34,054 nt of DNA from Gammaproteobacteria bacterium (GCA_021151625.1 JAGKWY010000029.1:1-34054); one strand, 5' to 3'; shown: positions 7,627-15,523, counted from the first letter of the stretch. The notes: generated from the letters alone by a model not told the origin. Translations and numbers: made by a program.

Positions 7627-8553
7627 TTAACGACGCACTTTCAAGGTGAATAAACCTTGCGGGCGCAACATCAGGATAAACACCACAAACAGGAGCGTAA
7701 GCACCTTGGACATGGAGCCGCTCATAAAGAATTCCATGGTGGATTGCGCTTGTGAAATCGTGAAGGCCGATGCAATTGTGCCGAGCAAACTGGATGCACC
7801 GCCGAATACAACCACCAGGAAAGTATCCACAATATAGAGTTGGCCCGAGGTTGGCCCTGTTGAACCAATCATGGTGAATGCGCTACCGGCCACACCGGCA
7901 ATACCACAACCCAATGCAAAAGTGATGCGGTCTACTCTTGCCGTATTAATTCCCACAGCGCCGGCCATTGCACGGTTCTGCACTACCGCACGCACTTGTG
8001 TGCCCCAACGCGAGCGATACATTAAAATCGCAACGGCGAGTGAAATTCCAATCGCGAGGCTCATTACAAATAAACCATTGATGGGTAATTCAATGGAATC
8101 TGTTAATTGATAAGAACCCATTAACCAATCCGGCAATGTCACACCAACTTCGCGCGCACCGAACACAGTGCGATAGAGTTGTTGCAGAATTAAGCTCAAG
8201 CCCCAGGTTGCGAGCAATGTGTCCAATGGTCGGTGATATAAGTGGCGAATCATCGCCCATTCCACTAGCGCGCCCAGTGCGCCTGCGGCAATAAAGGCGA
8301 GCACCATCGCGAGAATAAAGTAGATGCTGAAAAAATCTGGCAAGTAGGTAGAAAATACATGCGAGGTTAAATAGGTTACGTAGGCACCGAGAATCATGAA
8401 TTCGCCGTGCGCCATATTGATTACGCCCATTTGGCCAAAAATAATGGCAAGCCCCAGGGCCATGAGCACAAACACTGAAAATAAAATCAATCCTGCTACG
8501 CCTTGCATCGCAAAGATCGATAACAACTCCGAGGTACTATATTCAGCAAACAT
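7627..8553 (-). CDS. urtB: Urea/amide ABC transporter permease UrtB
   Basis: Inner-membrane permease subunit of 308 residues, LivH/UrtB family. Motifs include GLAIIFGQMGVINMAHGEFMILGAY in the first third, TLLATWGLSLILQQLYR, and the UrtB-type segment NRAMAGAVGINTARVDRITFALG; the C-terminus LRPQGLF is family-typical. The frame is open further upstream, but the ATG at 8553 is chosen because GAGGAT lies just before it and because the upstream extension would run into a palindromic repeat. It is the short form lacking the periplasmic N-terminal domain seen in many proteobacterial UrtB proteins. About 215 bases with two hairpin structures separate it from urtA. Confidence 0.94.
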   Translation of the reverse strand: MFAEYSTSELLSIFAMQGVAGLILFSVFVLMALGLAIIFGQMGVINMAHGEFMILGAYVTYLTSHVFSTYLPDFFSIYFILAMVLAFIAAGALGALVEWAMIRHLYHRPLDTLLATWGLSLILQQLYRTVFGAREVGVTLPDWLMGSYQLTDSIELPINGLFVMSLAIGISLAVAILMYRSRWGTQVRAVVQNRAMAGAVGINTARVDRITFALGCGIAGVAGSAFTMIGSTGPTSGQLYIVDTFLVVVFGGASSLLGTIASAFTISQAQSTMEFFMSGSMSKVLTLLFVVFILMLRPQGLFTLKVRR

Positions 8554-8610
8554 GGCTGTATCCTCATCTCGATTTAAAATTTTAGCTTGTCGTAGTGCGC
8601 ACTCTGAAGT

Positions 8611-8709
8611 GAGGGGTAGAGTTTGATTTAAAACCATATGAGGCATGGATGCCGATTTGAGCCTACATGGATGTATGCACGGCGTGTTTTAAATTGAACT
8701 CTACCCCTC
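8611..8709 (-). repeat. Dispersed palindromic repeat, copy B, between urtA and urtB
   Basis: Outer arms 8611-8634 and 8686-8709 pair at 22 of 24 positions (inner arm starting GTTTTAAAT, outer end GAGGGGTAGAG). The interior holds two small dyads, GGCATGGATGCC (8642-8653) and TACATGGATGTA (8664-8675). On the minus strand, 8659-8687 matches copy A at 2877-2905 in 27 of 29 positions. Its place between binding protein and permease genes suggests an influence on mRNA processing or on relative expression. Confidence 0.75.
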
Positions 8710-8734
8710 GCTCACCACAATCGTTTTAAAATCC

Positions 8735-8762
8735 ATATAGCCAGCTTTTCAGCTGGCTATAT
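8735..8762 (-). terminator. Stable hairpin directly after urtA
   Basis: A perfect 12-bp stem (ATATAGCCAGCT and its complement) closes a GAAA tetraloop when read in the urtA direction, five bases after the urtA stop codon. In that direction only GGATTTT follows, so it is a poor terminator; the T-tract lies on the other strand. Partial termination or 3'-end protection of urtA mRNA is the likely role. Confidence 0.6.
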
Positions 8763-8767
8763 TTTTA

Positions 8768-10024
8768 TTATTGATAACCTTTCGGGAATGGATCGGGTTC
8801 GATCAAATCTTTGGTTTCAAACACTACGTCATATTGACCGTCAGTACGTGCGTGGCCGATGCGGGTTTTAGACCAGAGGTGATGGTTGGGGTGAACTTTC
8901 ACATAACCTTCCGGTGCAGTGGTTAACTCAATACCGGGTGATGCAGCGCGCACTTTATCGATATCAAATGAACCGGCTTTTTCTACTGCTGCTTTCCACA
9001 ACCATGGGCCGAGATACGCGGCTTGGGTTACGTCACCGATCACAATGTCTTTACCGTATTTGGCCTTGAAGTCAGCAACAAATTTTTTGTTGTTGTCGTT
9101 CGGCAAGCTTTGGAAATATTTCATTGCCGCATAAGCACCCACCATATTTTCACCGCCGATACCGAGGATTTCGTCTTCAGTTACCGAGATGGTTAACACC
9201 AGTGGTTTTTCTTTGGTCATATCGATACCGGCTGCTTTCAGTTGTTTGTAGAAGGCCACATTAGATCCGCCTACAACAATTGCGTAAATCACATCCGGTT
9301 TTTTCAATTTGATTTTGTTGATCACCGAGTTAAATTGGGTGTGCCCCAGTGGATAATATTCTTCACCCACGACACTCAAGCCCAATTTTTCAATGTGCTT
9401 GCGTGCAATTTTGTTGGAGGTGCGCGGCCAAATGTAATCTGAACCGAGCAGGTAGAAAGATTTCGCACCTTTGGTTTTTACCACCCAGTCAATGCCAGCA
9501 ATAATTTGTTGCGTCGCTTCCTGACCGGTGTAAATCACGTTGGGTGATTGTTCCAAACCTTCATAGAAAGTCGGGTAATAAAGCATGCCATTGTATTGCT
9601 CGAAAATGGGTAATACCGCTTTGCGCGATGCGGAAGTCCAGCAACCAAATACCGCAGCAACTTTGTCGTTCACCAATAATTTTTTGGATTTTTCCGCAAA
9701 GGTTGGCCAGTCAGATGCACCATCTTCCTGGATAAATTCAATTTTGCGCCCCAGCACACCACCCATGGCGTTGATCTGGTCAATCGCCAATTTTTCGGCT
9801 TGCACAGAACCTGTTTCGCTAATCGCCATAGTGCCGGTGACCGAGTGCAATATACCGACCTTCACACTGGTATCCGTCACCGCCAGGCCAGTGGTATTTA
9901 CATCGGCGGCGTACGTACTGCCGATTGCCAGTGATGCAGCGAGTGTGAGCAGGCATTTTTTCCAGGTGCTGACGGCTTTCACAGGCCGGCTCAAATGCAT
10001 GGTATTGCGCATGGTCATTTTCAT
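8768..10024 (-). CDS. urtA: Urea/short-amide ABC transporter substrate-binding protein UrtA
   Basis: Periplasmic binding protein of 418 residues with a signal peptide (basic start, hydrophobic LLTLAASLAIGS, cleavage near TYA). The mature part follows the UrtA family closely: VKVGILHSVTGTMAISET, EDGASDWPTFAEKSKKLL, FGCWTSASRKAVLPIFE. Two ligand-region segments differ from the classical urea binders as I know them: YYPTFYEGLEQ in place of a YPVQYEGLE form, and VVGGSNVAFYKQ in place of NGDSN. FmdD, the amide/urea binding protein of Methylophilus, is an alternative identity, and the adjacent formamidase supports it. AGAGGAAAG precedes the ATG. First gene of the operon; three TGGCAAA motifs lie upstream. 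Confidence 0.92.
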   Translation of the reverse strand: MKMTMRNTMHLSRPVKAVSTWKKCLLTLAASLAIGSTYAADVNTTGLAVTDTSVKVGILHSVTGTMAISETGSVQAEKLAIDQINAMGGVLGRKIEFIQEDGASDWPTFAEKSKKLLVNDKVAAVFGCWTSASRKAVLPIFEQYNGMLYYPTFYEGLEQSPNVIYTGQEATQQIIAGIDWVVKTKGAKSFYLLGSDYIWPRTSNKIARKHIEKLGLSVVGEEYYPLGHTQFNSVINKIKLKKPDVIYAIVVGGSNVAFYKQLKAAGIDMTKEKPLVLTISVTEDEILGIGGENMVGAYAAMKYFQSLPNDNNKKFVADFKAKYGKDIVIGDVTQAAYLGPWLWKAAVEKAGSFDIDKVRAASPGIELTTAPEGYVKVHPNHHLWSKTRIGHARTDGQYDVVFETKDLIEPDPFPKGYQ

Positions 10025-10059
10025 GGTCTTTCCTCTAGTAATTAGCGGGCAATGTAAAT

Positions 10060-10164
10060 TGGCAAATCCTGAAGCGATTTCACGCTTCCCAATCTAGAGG
10101 GATGAGGCATGGCAAACCATTCGATAAATAACTCACCGCACTACGTCATTTAACGCATGGCAAA
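10060..10164. promoter_or_regulatory. urtA upstream region with spaced TGGCAAA motifs and a dyad
   Basis: TGGCAAA occurs at 10060, 10110 and 10158, at 50- and 48-base spacing; the two distal copies share the longer GCATGGCAAA. A dyad GAAGCG-six bases-CGCTTC lies at 10071-10088, 47 bases before the urtA ATG. I found no good sigma-70 or sigma-54 promoter here. These are candidate regulator sites only. Confidence 0.35.
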
Positions 10165-10192
10165 TTAAAGGAAAGGTATTTAAGGTCAGAAG

Positions 10193-10498
10193 CTATAGAA
10201 AGCGGGAAAGATCGCGGCTTGTATGCAACACACGCACTATGCGGATGTGGTCGGCGCGAACCCGATAAAATATGACGTGAGCTGAATGAACTATGCTGCG
10301 CAAATTCGCGCGGATTTCATCGCGTTCGCGCCCGAGTTTAGGACTAATGATTAATTGGTTAAAAACGGTTTCCAATTCCAGCAAATAACCAGAGGCTTGA
10401 GCGCTACCGAACTCCTGTTCTGTGTAATCAAAAATATCACCAAGATCTATTTCCGCGTCTTGTGATAACAGGTAATGACTAACTCGCGAAGACTTCAC
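10193..10498 (-). CDS. parE: ParE/RelE family toxin
   Basis: A 101-residue toxin of the ParE/RelE superfamily, which in characterised ParE proteins poisons DNA gyrase. The N-terminus YLLSQDAEIDLGDIFDYTEQEFG matches the helical hairpin of ParE, the central part has the LGRERDEI and VIFYR signatures, and the end RIVRVLHTSRDLSRFL is the usual C-terminus. It begins with GTG five bases after the antitoxin stop codon, without a clear ribosome-binding site, so translation is probably coupled to the antitoxin. No sign of truncation. Confidence 0.9.
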   Translation of the reverse strand: MKSSRVSHYLLSQDAEIDLGDIFDYTEQEFGSAQASGYLLELETVFNQLIISPKLGRERDEIRANLRSIVHSAHVIFYRVRADHIRIVRVLHTSRDLSRFL

Positions 10499-10503
10499 TG
10501 TGA

Positions 10504-10728
10504 TTAGGTTTTCCGTTTGGTAGCGATAATATCCCGCACAGTTTTATTACTGGTTGGACCATCCCAACCCCTGGCAATTTCTGCGCGCAATTCTTCAATG
10601 ATGCGATGCCGGTAAATCTCATGAAGCCTGAGTGCATCGCGCACGACTTCACTGGCATTTTGGTAATCGCCACCACTGACTTGTGCAGCGATATATTGCT
10701 CCTGTTTTTCGGTAAAACTGATGTTCAT
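10504..10728 (-). CDS. parD: ParD family antitoxin
   Basis: A 74-residue antitoxin of the ParD (CopG-like ribbon-helix-helix) family, which neutralises the adjacent ParE and represses its own promoter. The N-terminal strand MNISFTEKQEQYI and helix segment GGDYQNASEVVRDALRLHE are family hallmarks; the C-terminal half (residues about 40-74) would wrap the toxin. It is the first gene of the pair, the usual order. CAGGTATA, overlapping a repeated upstream motif, serves as a weak ribosome-binding site. The module lies between the urea/amide operon and the sensor-kinase gene. Confidence 0.92.
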   Translation of the reverse strand: MNISFTEKQEQYIAAQVSGGDYQNASEVVRDALRLHEIYRHRIIEELRAEIARGWDGPTSNKTVRDIIATKRKT

Positions 10729-11090
10729 TTTTTGTATACCTGATAGCGGGTTGATGGCGCCCCTCCGTGCACATATACCTGGTAAACGGCCAGATCCCAG
10801 TCTTATGCCAGACTATCAGCTATGTCCATATTTAGCAAACTTTGACATAAGTGCAATTTTCACCGGCACGGATCAATAGGCAAAGTTGGTACGGTGATTG
10901 ACTAATGAAAGCCAGGATATTTTAAACGTCAGGATTTACCCGGCCTTTGTGAAGGGTGCACAGGATTAAATGCACCAAAAAATTAAAACCATGGATAGAT
11001 GACGCACACAAAAAGCGCAAATATTTTTATTTGACCATTTATTCAACTAACGAGACGTTCCCGGATGAACTGCTGTTTAACGGGGAAACC
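10729..11090. other. Divergent intergenic region between parDE and the sensor kinase
   Basis: This 362-base gap holds the probable parD operator near one end and the leader of the sensor-kinase gene at the other. The kinase frame is open back to a GTG at 10956, but nothing resembling a conserved domain is encoded before 11091. No RNA gene or terminator was seen. Confidence 0.5.
10735..10781. promoter_or_regulatory. Repeated TATACCTG motif upstream of parD
   Basis: TATACCTG occurs at 10735-10742, overlapping the parD ribosome-binding site, and again at 10774-10781. The first copy is part of the palindrome GTATAC. Repeats at this place are typical of ParD autoregulatory operators; assignment is inference. 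Confidence 0.4.
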
Positions 11091-14000
11091 ATGACCGCCA
11101 AGCAACATATTTTTCGCGTGCGGCGCAATTACAACCAATGGGTTGCCAACCAGACGCTGGAAGACTATGCGTTGCGCTTTACCGCTAAAAGCGCGCGGCG
11201 CTGGTCGGCGGCACGCGTGGCGACAACTGCATTGGGTGCAATTTCATTTCTTGCACTGGAAGCTATTGGTGGTGCTATCACCCTGCACTACGGGTTTAAT
11301 AACGCGGTGGCGGCCATCTGTGCGGTCAGCCTGATTATTTTTCTTACCGCCATCCCGATTAGTTACTACGCGGCCAAATACGGTGTCGATATTGATTTGC
11401 TTACCCGCGGCGCTGGTTTTGGCTATATAGGCTCAACCATCACCTCGCTGATTTACGCTTCCTTCACCTTTATTTTTTTCGCTCTGGAAGCAGCGATTAT
11501 GGCGATGGCCCTGGATCTGTTATTTAAAATCCCGCTGGCCTGGGGCTATCTCATCAGCTCGCTGGTAATTATTCCGCTCGTGACTCACGGTATTACTTTT
11601 ATCAGTCGCTTTCAATTGTGGAGCCAACCACTGTGGATTGTGCTGCAACTATTGCCATTCGTTTTTATTATTTACGCCGATGCCAGTGCAGTAGAAAGCT
11701 GGACTGAATTTTCCGGCAATCTGCAAACCGCAGAGCCCACTCAAGGGGTGAGCATTTTATTATTTGGTGCAGCATCGGCCGTAGTGTTTTCATTGATTGC
11801 ACAAATCGGTGAACAGGTGGACTTTTTGCGTTTTATGCCTGCACCGCAAGCAAACAAAAAATGGCGTTGGTGGGCTGCGCTGATTGCTGGCGGGCCGGGA
11901 TGGATTGTTATCGGCACCATTAAAATTCTGGCCGGTTCATTTCTGGCAGTACTTGCGTTAAATCACGGCATAGGCATGACGGAAGCCGCTGACCCAACCC
12001 GTATGTATATGGTGGCTTTTAGTTATATCGCCAGTTCACCGGAAGTGGCGTTATCTGTCGCCGGTATTTTTGTAATCATCAGCCAGCTAAAAATTAATGT
12101 GACCAATGCCTATGCTGGCTCAATTGCCTGGTCGAATTTTTTCTCGCGTTTGACGCACAGCCATCCGGGGCGCGTTGTATGGCTGGTATTTAATGTAGCA
12201 ATTGCATTACTGTTAATGGAGCTGGGTGTTTATCGCGCGCTGGAACAAACCCTCGGCTATTACGGCATAGTTGCTGTGGCCTGGTTAGGCTCGCTAGTAG
12301 CGGATTTGGTGATTAATAAACCCCTGGGGTTTAGCCCGCCGCATATCGAATTTAAACGCGCGCATCTGTACGACATAAATCCGGTTGGCTTCGGTTCAAT
12401 GTTAATTGCCTCAGTAACCGGCATTGCCTGTCATAGCGGATTACTCGGCGATGTTGCCCAGGCGCTCTCCCATTTTATTGCATTAGCGATGGCATTGGTG
12501 TGCGCGCCCTTAATTGCCTGGGCAACCAAAGGGCGCTACTACCTGGCGCGCCCCGCCATCAATCTCACTGCAGAAAAAAATCTCGCCGCTGACAAAAGCT
12601 GGTCAGACAGCAAACACGCCTGTCTCTCCTGCTGTATTTGCGAACATAAATTTGAGCTGGAAGATATGACTTACTGCCCTGCCTATGCTGGCCATATCTG
12701 TTCACTTTGCTGCTCGCTGGATGCGCGTTGTAATGACCACTGCAAACCCGGTGCAAATTACACCGAACAAGTCGGTGAATTTTTTAAACGTTTTTTACCT
12801 AACGCGATTTCTGAAAATATTAATTCACGCCTCGGTCATTTTTTAATTTTGGTGCTGGTGATTAACGGCCTCTCCGCCATTTTGCTCTCGCTGATTTATT
12901 TCCAGACCCCGATAGACGCACCTGAAACAGCAGCGCTATTGGAAGCAACACTTTGGAAAGTATTTTTCCTGCTGGTGATAGTGACGGGTGTAGTTAGCTG
13001 GTTATTTGTGCTCGCCCATGAAAGTCGCGTCGTCGCACAAGAAGAAACCCAGCGACAAACCCGTTTGTTAATGGAAGAAATTGAGGCTCACGAACGCACC
13101 GACCGCGCACTGCAAGCCGCCAAAGAAGAAGCAGAAGCCGCAAACCAGGCAAAGAGCCGCTATCTCACCGGGATTAGCCATGAGTTACGCTCGCCACTTA
13201 ATGCGGTTCTGGGTTACGCGCAATTATTGGAAAAAGATCCGAGCATGCCGCCCCATAGACGCGATGCGCTGAGTGTAATTCGCCGCAGCGGCGAGCACCT
13301 GGCGGATTTAATTGAAGGACTATTGGATATTTCCAAAATTGAAGCGGGTCGGTTGGATTTACATCGCGATCAGGTGCGCATAAATATTTTGCTGGAGCAG
13401 CTGGTGCATATGTTTCGCTTACAGGCAGAAGCTAAAGGCTTGCAATTTATTTACGAATGCAAGGATCGCCTGCCAGAACTGGTGCGCACCGATGAAAAGC
13501 GCTTGCGTCAAATTTTGATTAATCTCTTATCCAACGCCATTAAATACACACACAGCGGCAGCGTGTCTTTTAAAATTCGCTATCGCAGCCAGGTTGCAGA
13601 ATTTACCGTGTCAGATACCGGCGAAGGTATTGCCGCAGAAAATATCGAGCGAATTTTTCGCCCCTTTGAACGAGTCCGCAACCCCGGTTCTACCGCAACA
13701 GGTACCGGGCTGGGCTTAACCATTTCGCGCTTGCTGGCCGATATTATGGGCGGTGATATTTCCGTTTCCAGCACACCCGGCAAAGGCAGTATTTTCAAAG
13801 CCAGTTTAATGCTCGCCAGTATTAACAGTCCTGCTGGCGATGCACTCAATATTCCCGTGCAAACTATTTACGGTTACAAGGGGCCAGTGCGTCGCTTGCT
13901 ATTAGTGGACGATGATATTTCCCATCGCCAATTAATGCGTGCCCTGCTCGCGCCACTGGGATTTGATATTGCGGAACTGGATAACCCATTGCAGACATTG

Positions 14001-14561
14001 GATTGGCTCACGCAAGAAAATGCAAACGAAACAACACCAGATTTAATTATGCTGGATGTTTCCATGCCCGGCATAAATGGCTGGCAATTGTTGCAACTGC
14101 TGCGCGAAAACCATTTTCAACAGCCTATTATCATGGTGTCTGCTGATGCCAGTGAAGGCAAAGACTCCGACTTTTCCGATCCAGATGCCGCACCTTTGCA
14201 CAATGCCTATGTGATTAAACCGGTGCGAGTCCCCCTACTACTGGACCATATCGGCCGCTTATTAAATCTCACCTGGTGTTATGAACAAACACTTGCAGCG
14301 GAAAAAAATGAATCCGCCTTAATTGCCAGCGATAAAACCTGCGCACTGGCTGATGCAGATCTGGATGAACTTGCAAGGCTCGCCGCTATTGGCCACAAAA
14401 AAGGGTTGATCGAAAAAATCCAGCAGCTGCAAAACAGCGGCATTTTTCCTGCTGCTGATACCGAATTATTACAACAACTGGCCAGTCACAGCGCCAATTT
14501 TCAATTTGAAAAAATACTCGAATTGATTGATAGCTACAGCGCCGCTACTGAGCCTTATTGA
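11091..14561 (+). CDS. NCS1-transporter/hybrid histidine kinase fusion (putative nitrogen-compound sensor)
   Basis: A 1156-residue inner-membrane hybrid sensor. Residues 1-490 form about twelve hydrophobic helices of NCS1 (nucleobase:cation symporter) type, with GVDIDLLTRGAGFGYIGS where NCS1 carriers have their helix-3 motif. Residues 511-551 hold ten cysteines. Two more membrane helices (about 581-643) and a coiled coil lead to HisKA with phospho-acceptor His697 in ISHELRSPLN, then HATPase_c (Asn815, DTGEGIA, GTGLGLTISR). A receiver follows from about 933, with phospho-acceptor Asp989 and Lys in VIKPV. A short helical tail without a canonical Hpt histidine ends the protein. ATG at 11091 is preferred to GTG 10956 because homology to NCS1 begins there and GGGGA precedes it. 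It probably senses, and may carry, a small nitrogen compound; the partner is the next gene. Confidence 0.9.
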   Translation: MTAKQHIFRVRRNYNQWVANQTLEDYALRFTAKSARRWSAARVATTALGAISFLALEAIGGAITLHYGFNNAVAAICAVSLIIFLTAIPISYYAAKYGVDIDLLTRGAGFGYIGSTITSLIYASFTFIFFALEAAIMAMALDLLFKIPLAWGYLISSLVIIPLVTHGITFISRFQLWSQPLWIVLQLLPFVFIIYADASAVESWTEFSGNLQTAEPTQGVSILLFGAASAVVFSLIAQIGEQVDFLRFMPAPQANKKWRWWAALIAGGPGWIVIGTIKILAGSFLAVLALNHGIGMTEAADPTRMYMVAFSYIASSPEVALSVAGIFVIISQLKINVTNAYAGSIAWSNFFSRLTHSHPGRVVWLVFNVAIALLLMELGVYRALEQTLGYYGIVAVAWLGSLVADLVINKPLGFSPPHIEFKRAHLYDINPVGFGSMLIASVTGIACHSGLLGDVAQALSHFIALAMALVCAPLIAWATKGRYYLARPAINLTAEKNLAADKSWSDSKHACLSCCICEHKFELEDMTYCPAYAGHICSLCCSLDARCNDHCKPGANYTEQVGEFFKRFLPNAISENINSRLGHFLILVLVINGLSAILLSLIYFQTPIDAPETAALLEATLWKVFFLLVIVTGVVSWLFVLAHESRVVAQEETQRQTRLLMEEIEAHERTDRALQAAKEEAEAANQAKSRYLTGISHELRSPLNAVLGYAQLLEKDPSMPPHRRDALSVIRRSGEHLADLIEGLLDISKIEAGRLDLHRDQVRINILLEQLVHMFRLQAEAKGLQFIYECKDRLPELVRTDEKRLRQILINLLSNAIKYTHSGSVSFKIRYRSQVAEFTVSDTGEGIAAENIERIFRPFERVRNPGSTATGTGLGLTISRLLADIMGGDISVSSTPGKGSIFKASLMLASINSPAGDALNIPVQTIYGYKGPVRRLLLVDDDISHRQLMRALLAPLGFDIAELDNPLQTLDWLTQENANETTPDLIMLDVSMPGINGWQLLQLLRENHFQQPIIMVSADASEGKDSDFSDPDAAPLHNAYVIKPVRVPLLLDHIGRLLNLTWCYEQTLAAEKNESALIASDKTCALADADLDELARLAAIGHKKGLIEKIQQLQNSGIFPAADTELLQQLASHSANFQFEKILELIDSYSAATEPY

Positions 14562-14585
14562 CCAACTGGAATTCCGGAGACGATT

Positions 14586-15497
14586 ATGATGAGTAGCAGT
14601 AATGTTGTACTGGTTGTCGATGATTCTCTCGACAGTATCCACATGCTGAACGACGTATTGGAAGATGCAAAATTCACCGTACTGGTCGCACTGGAGGGCA
14701 GCCAGGCACTTACTATCACCCAGAATATTCGCCCGGATATTATTTTGCTCGATGCCATCATGCCTAACATGGATGGTTTTGAAACCTGCAAACGCTTGAA
14801 ACAAAATCCACAACTCGCCGATGTACCCATTATTTTTATGACCGGCCTGAGCGATACCGAACATATCGTCATGGGACTGGGCGCGGGCGGTGTGGATTAC
14901 ATTACCAAGCCCATAAAAGCCGACGAATTAATTGCGCGTATGCGTGTACACCTCGCCAATGCGCGCATCACCCAAAGCGCTCGCGCCGCTTTGGATTCAG
15001 CCGGCCAGTATTTGTTAACGCTGGATGCCAGCGGTCAATTGTTATGGGCCACACCACAGGTTTATGAATTATTGAAAACGGGTGGCGCAATCAGTGAATC
15101 CACCCAACTGCATAGCACCACCAGCTGCCAGCTGCGTGATTGGCTCAGCCATAAACCGGAAACCGGTCGCCAACTCACCCTCACCGGATTGTTACAAGCT
15201 TTTACCCTGGAAATTCTCAGCTTGATGGATGGCAAGGAATACTTGCTGCGCCTGAACAAAGGCCATGAGCCCGAGCAAGACACCCGGGCATTGAAACAAC
15301 AGTTCGCCGTTACCGGGCGCGAAGCCGATGTACTGCTGTGGATTGCCAATGGCAAAACCAACCGCGAGATTGGCCAAATACTGGAAATGAGCCCTAGAAC
15401 AGTGAACAAACATCTGGAGCAGATATTTAAAAAGTTAGGGGTAGAAAACCGAACCTCGGCTGCCGCCGCTGCGCTCAAGTGCCTGAGCAAAGCTTAG
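14586..15497 (+). CDS. Response regulator with LuxR/NarL-type DNA-binding domain
   Basis: A 303-residue response regulator and the probable phosphorylation target of the upstream hybrid kinase, 24 bases away on the same strand. The receiver (residues 1-125) has the acidic pair Asp12-Asp13, phospho-acceptor Asp56 in LLDAIMPNMDG, the Thr in IFMTGL and Lys in DYITKPI. The middle part (about 130-230), with LLTLDASGQLLWATPQVYELL, resembles a degenerate PAS-type or linker domain. A LuxR helix-turn-helix ends the protein: FAVTGREADVLLWIANGKTNREIGQILEMSPRTVNKHLEQIFKKLGV. CCGGAGA precedes tandem ATG codons. Likely target is the urt operon or linked nitrogen genes, by position only. An 18-base palindrome follows the stop codon. 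Confidence 0.93.
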   Translation: MMSSSNVVLVVDDSLDSIHMLNDVLEDAKFTVLVALEGSQALTITQNIRPDIILLDAIMPNMDGFETCKRLKQNPQLADVPIIFMTGLSDTEHIVMGLGAGGVDYITKPIKADELIARMRVHLANARITQSARAALDSAGQYLLTLDASGQLLWATPQVYELLKTGGAISESTQLHSTTSCQLRDWLSHKPETGRQLTLTGLLQAFTLEILSLMDGKEYLLRLNKGHEPEQDTRALKQQFAVTGREADVLLWIANGKTNREIGQILEMSPRTVNKHLEQIFKKLGVENRTSAAAAALKCLSKA

Positions 15498-15505
15498 ACA
15501 GATCG

Positions 15506-15523
15506 GTATGGTTATAACCATAC
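15506..15523. promoter_or_regulatory. Perfect 18-base palindrome after the response regulator gene
   Basis: GTATGGTTATAACCATAC reads identically on both strands, starting eight bases after the response-regulator stop codon. It has no loop and no following T-tract, so it is unlikely to terminate transcription; a dimeric regulator site for the downstream gene is more plausible. Confidence 0.5.

Noticed and set aside
10956..11090. Upstream GTG start for the hybrid kinase
   Set aside because: The extra 45 residues are Lys-rich and unlike NCS1 N-termini, while ATG 11091 has a purine-rich site before it.
15062..15490. Open frame of 142 codons opposite the response regulator
   Set aside because: Antisense to a well-supported helix-turn-helix domain; no ribosome-binding site or domain.
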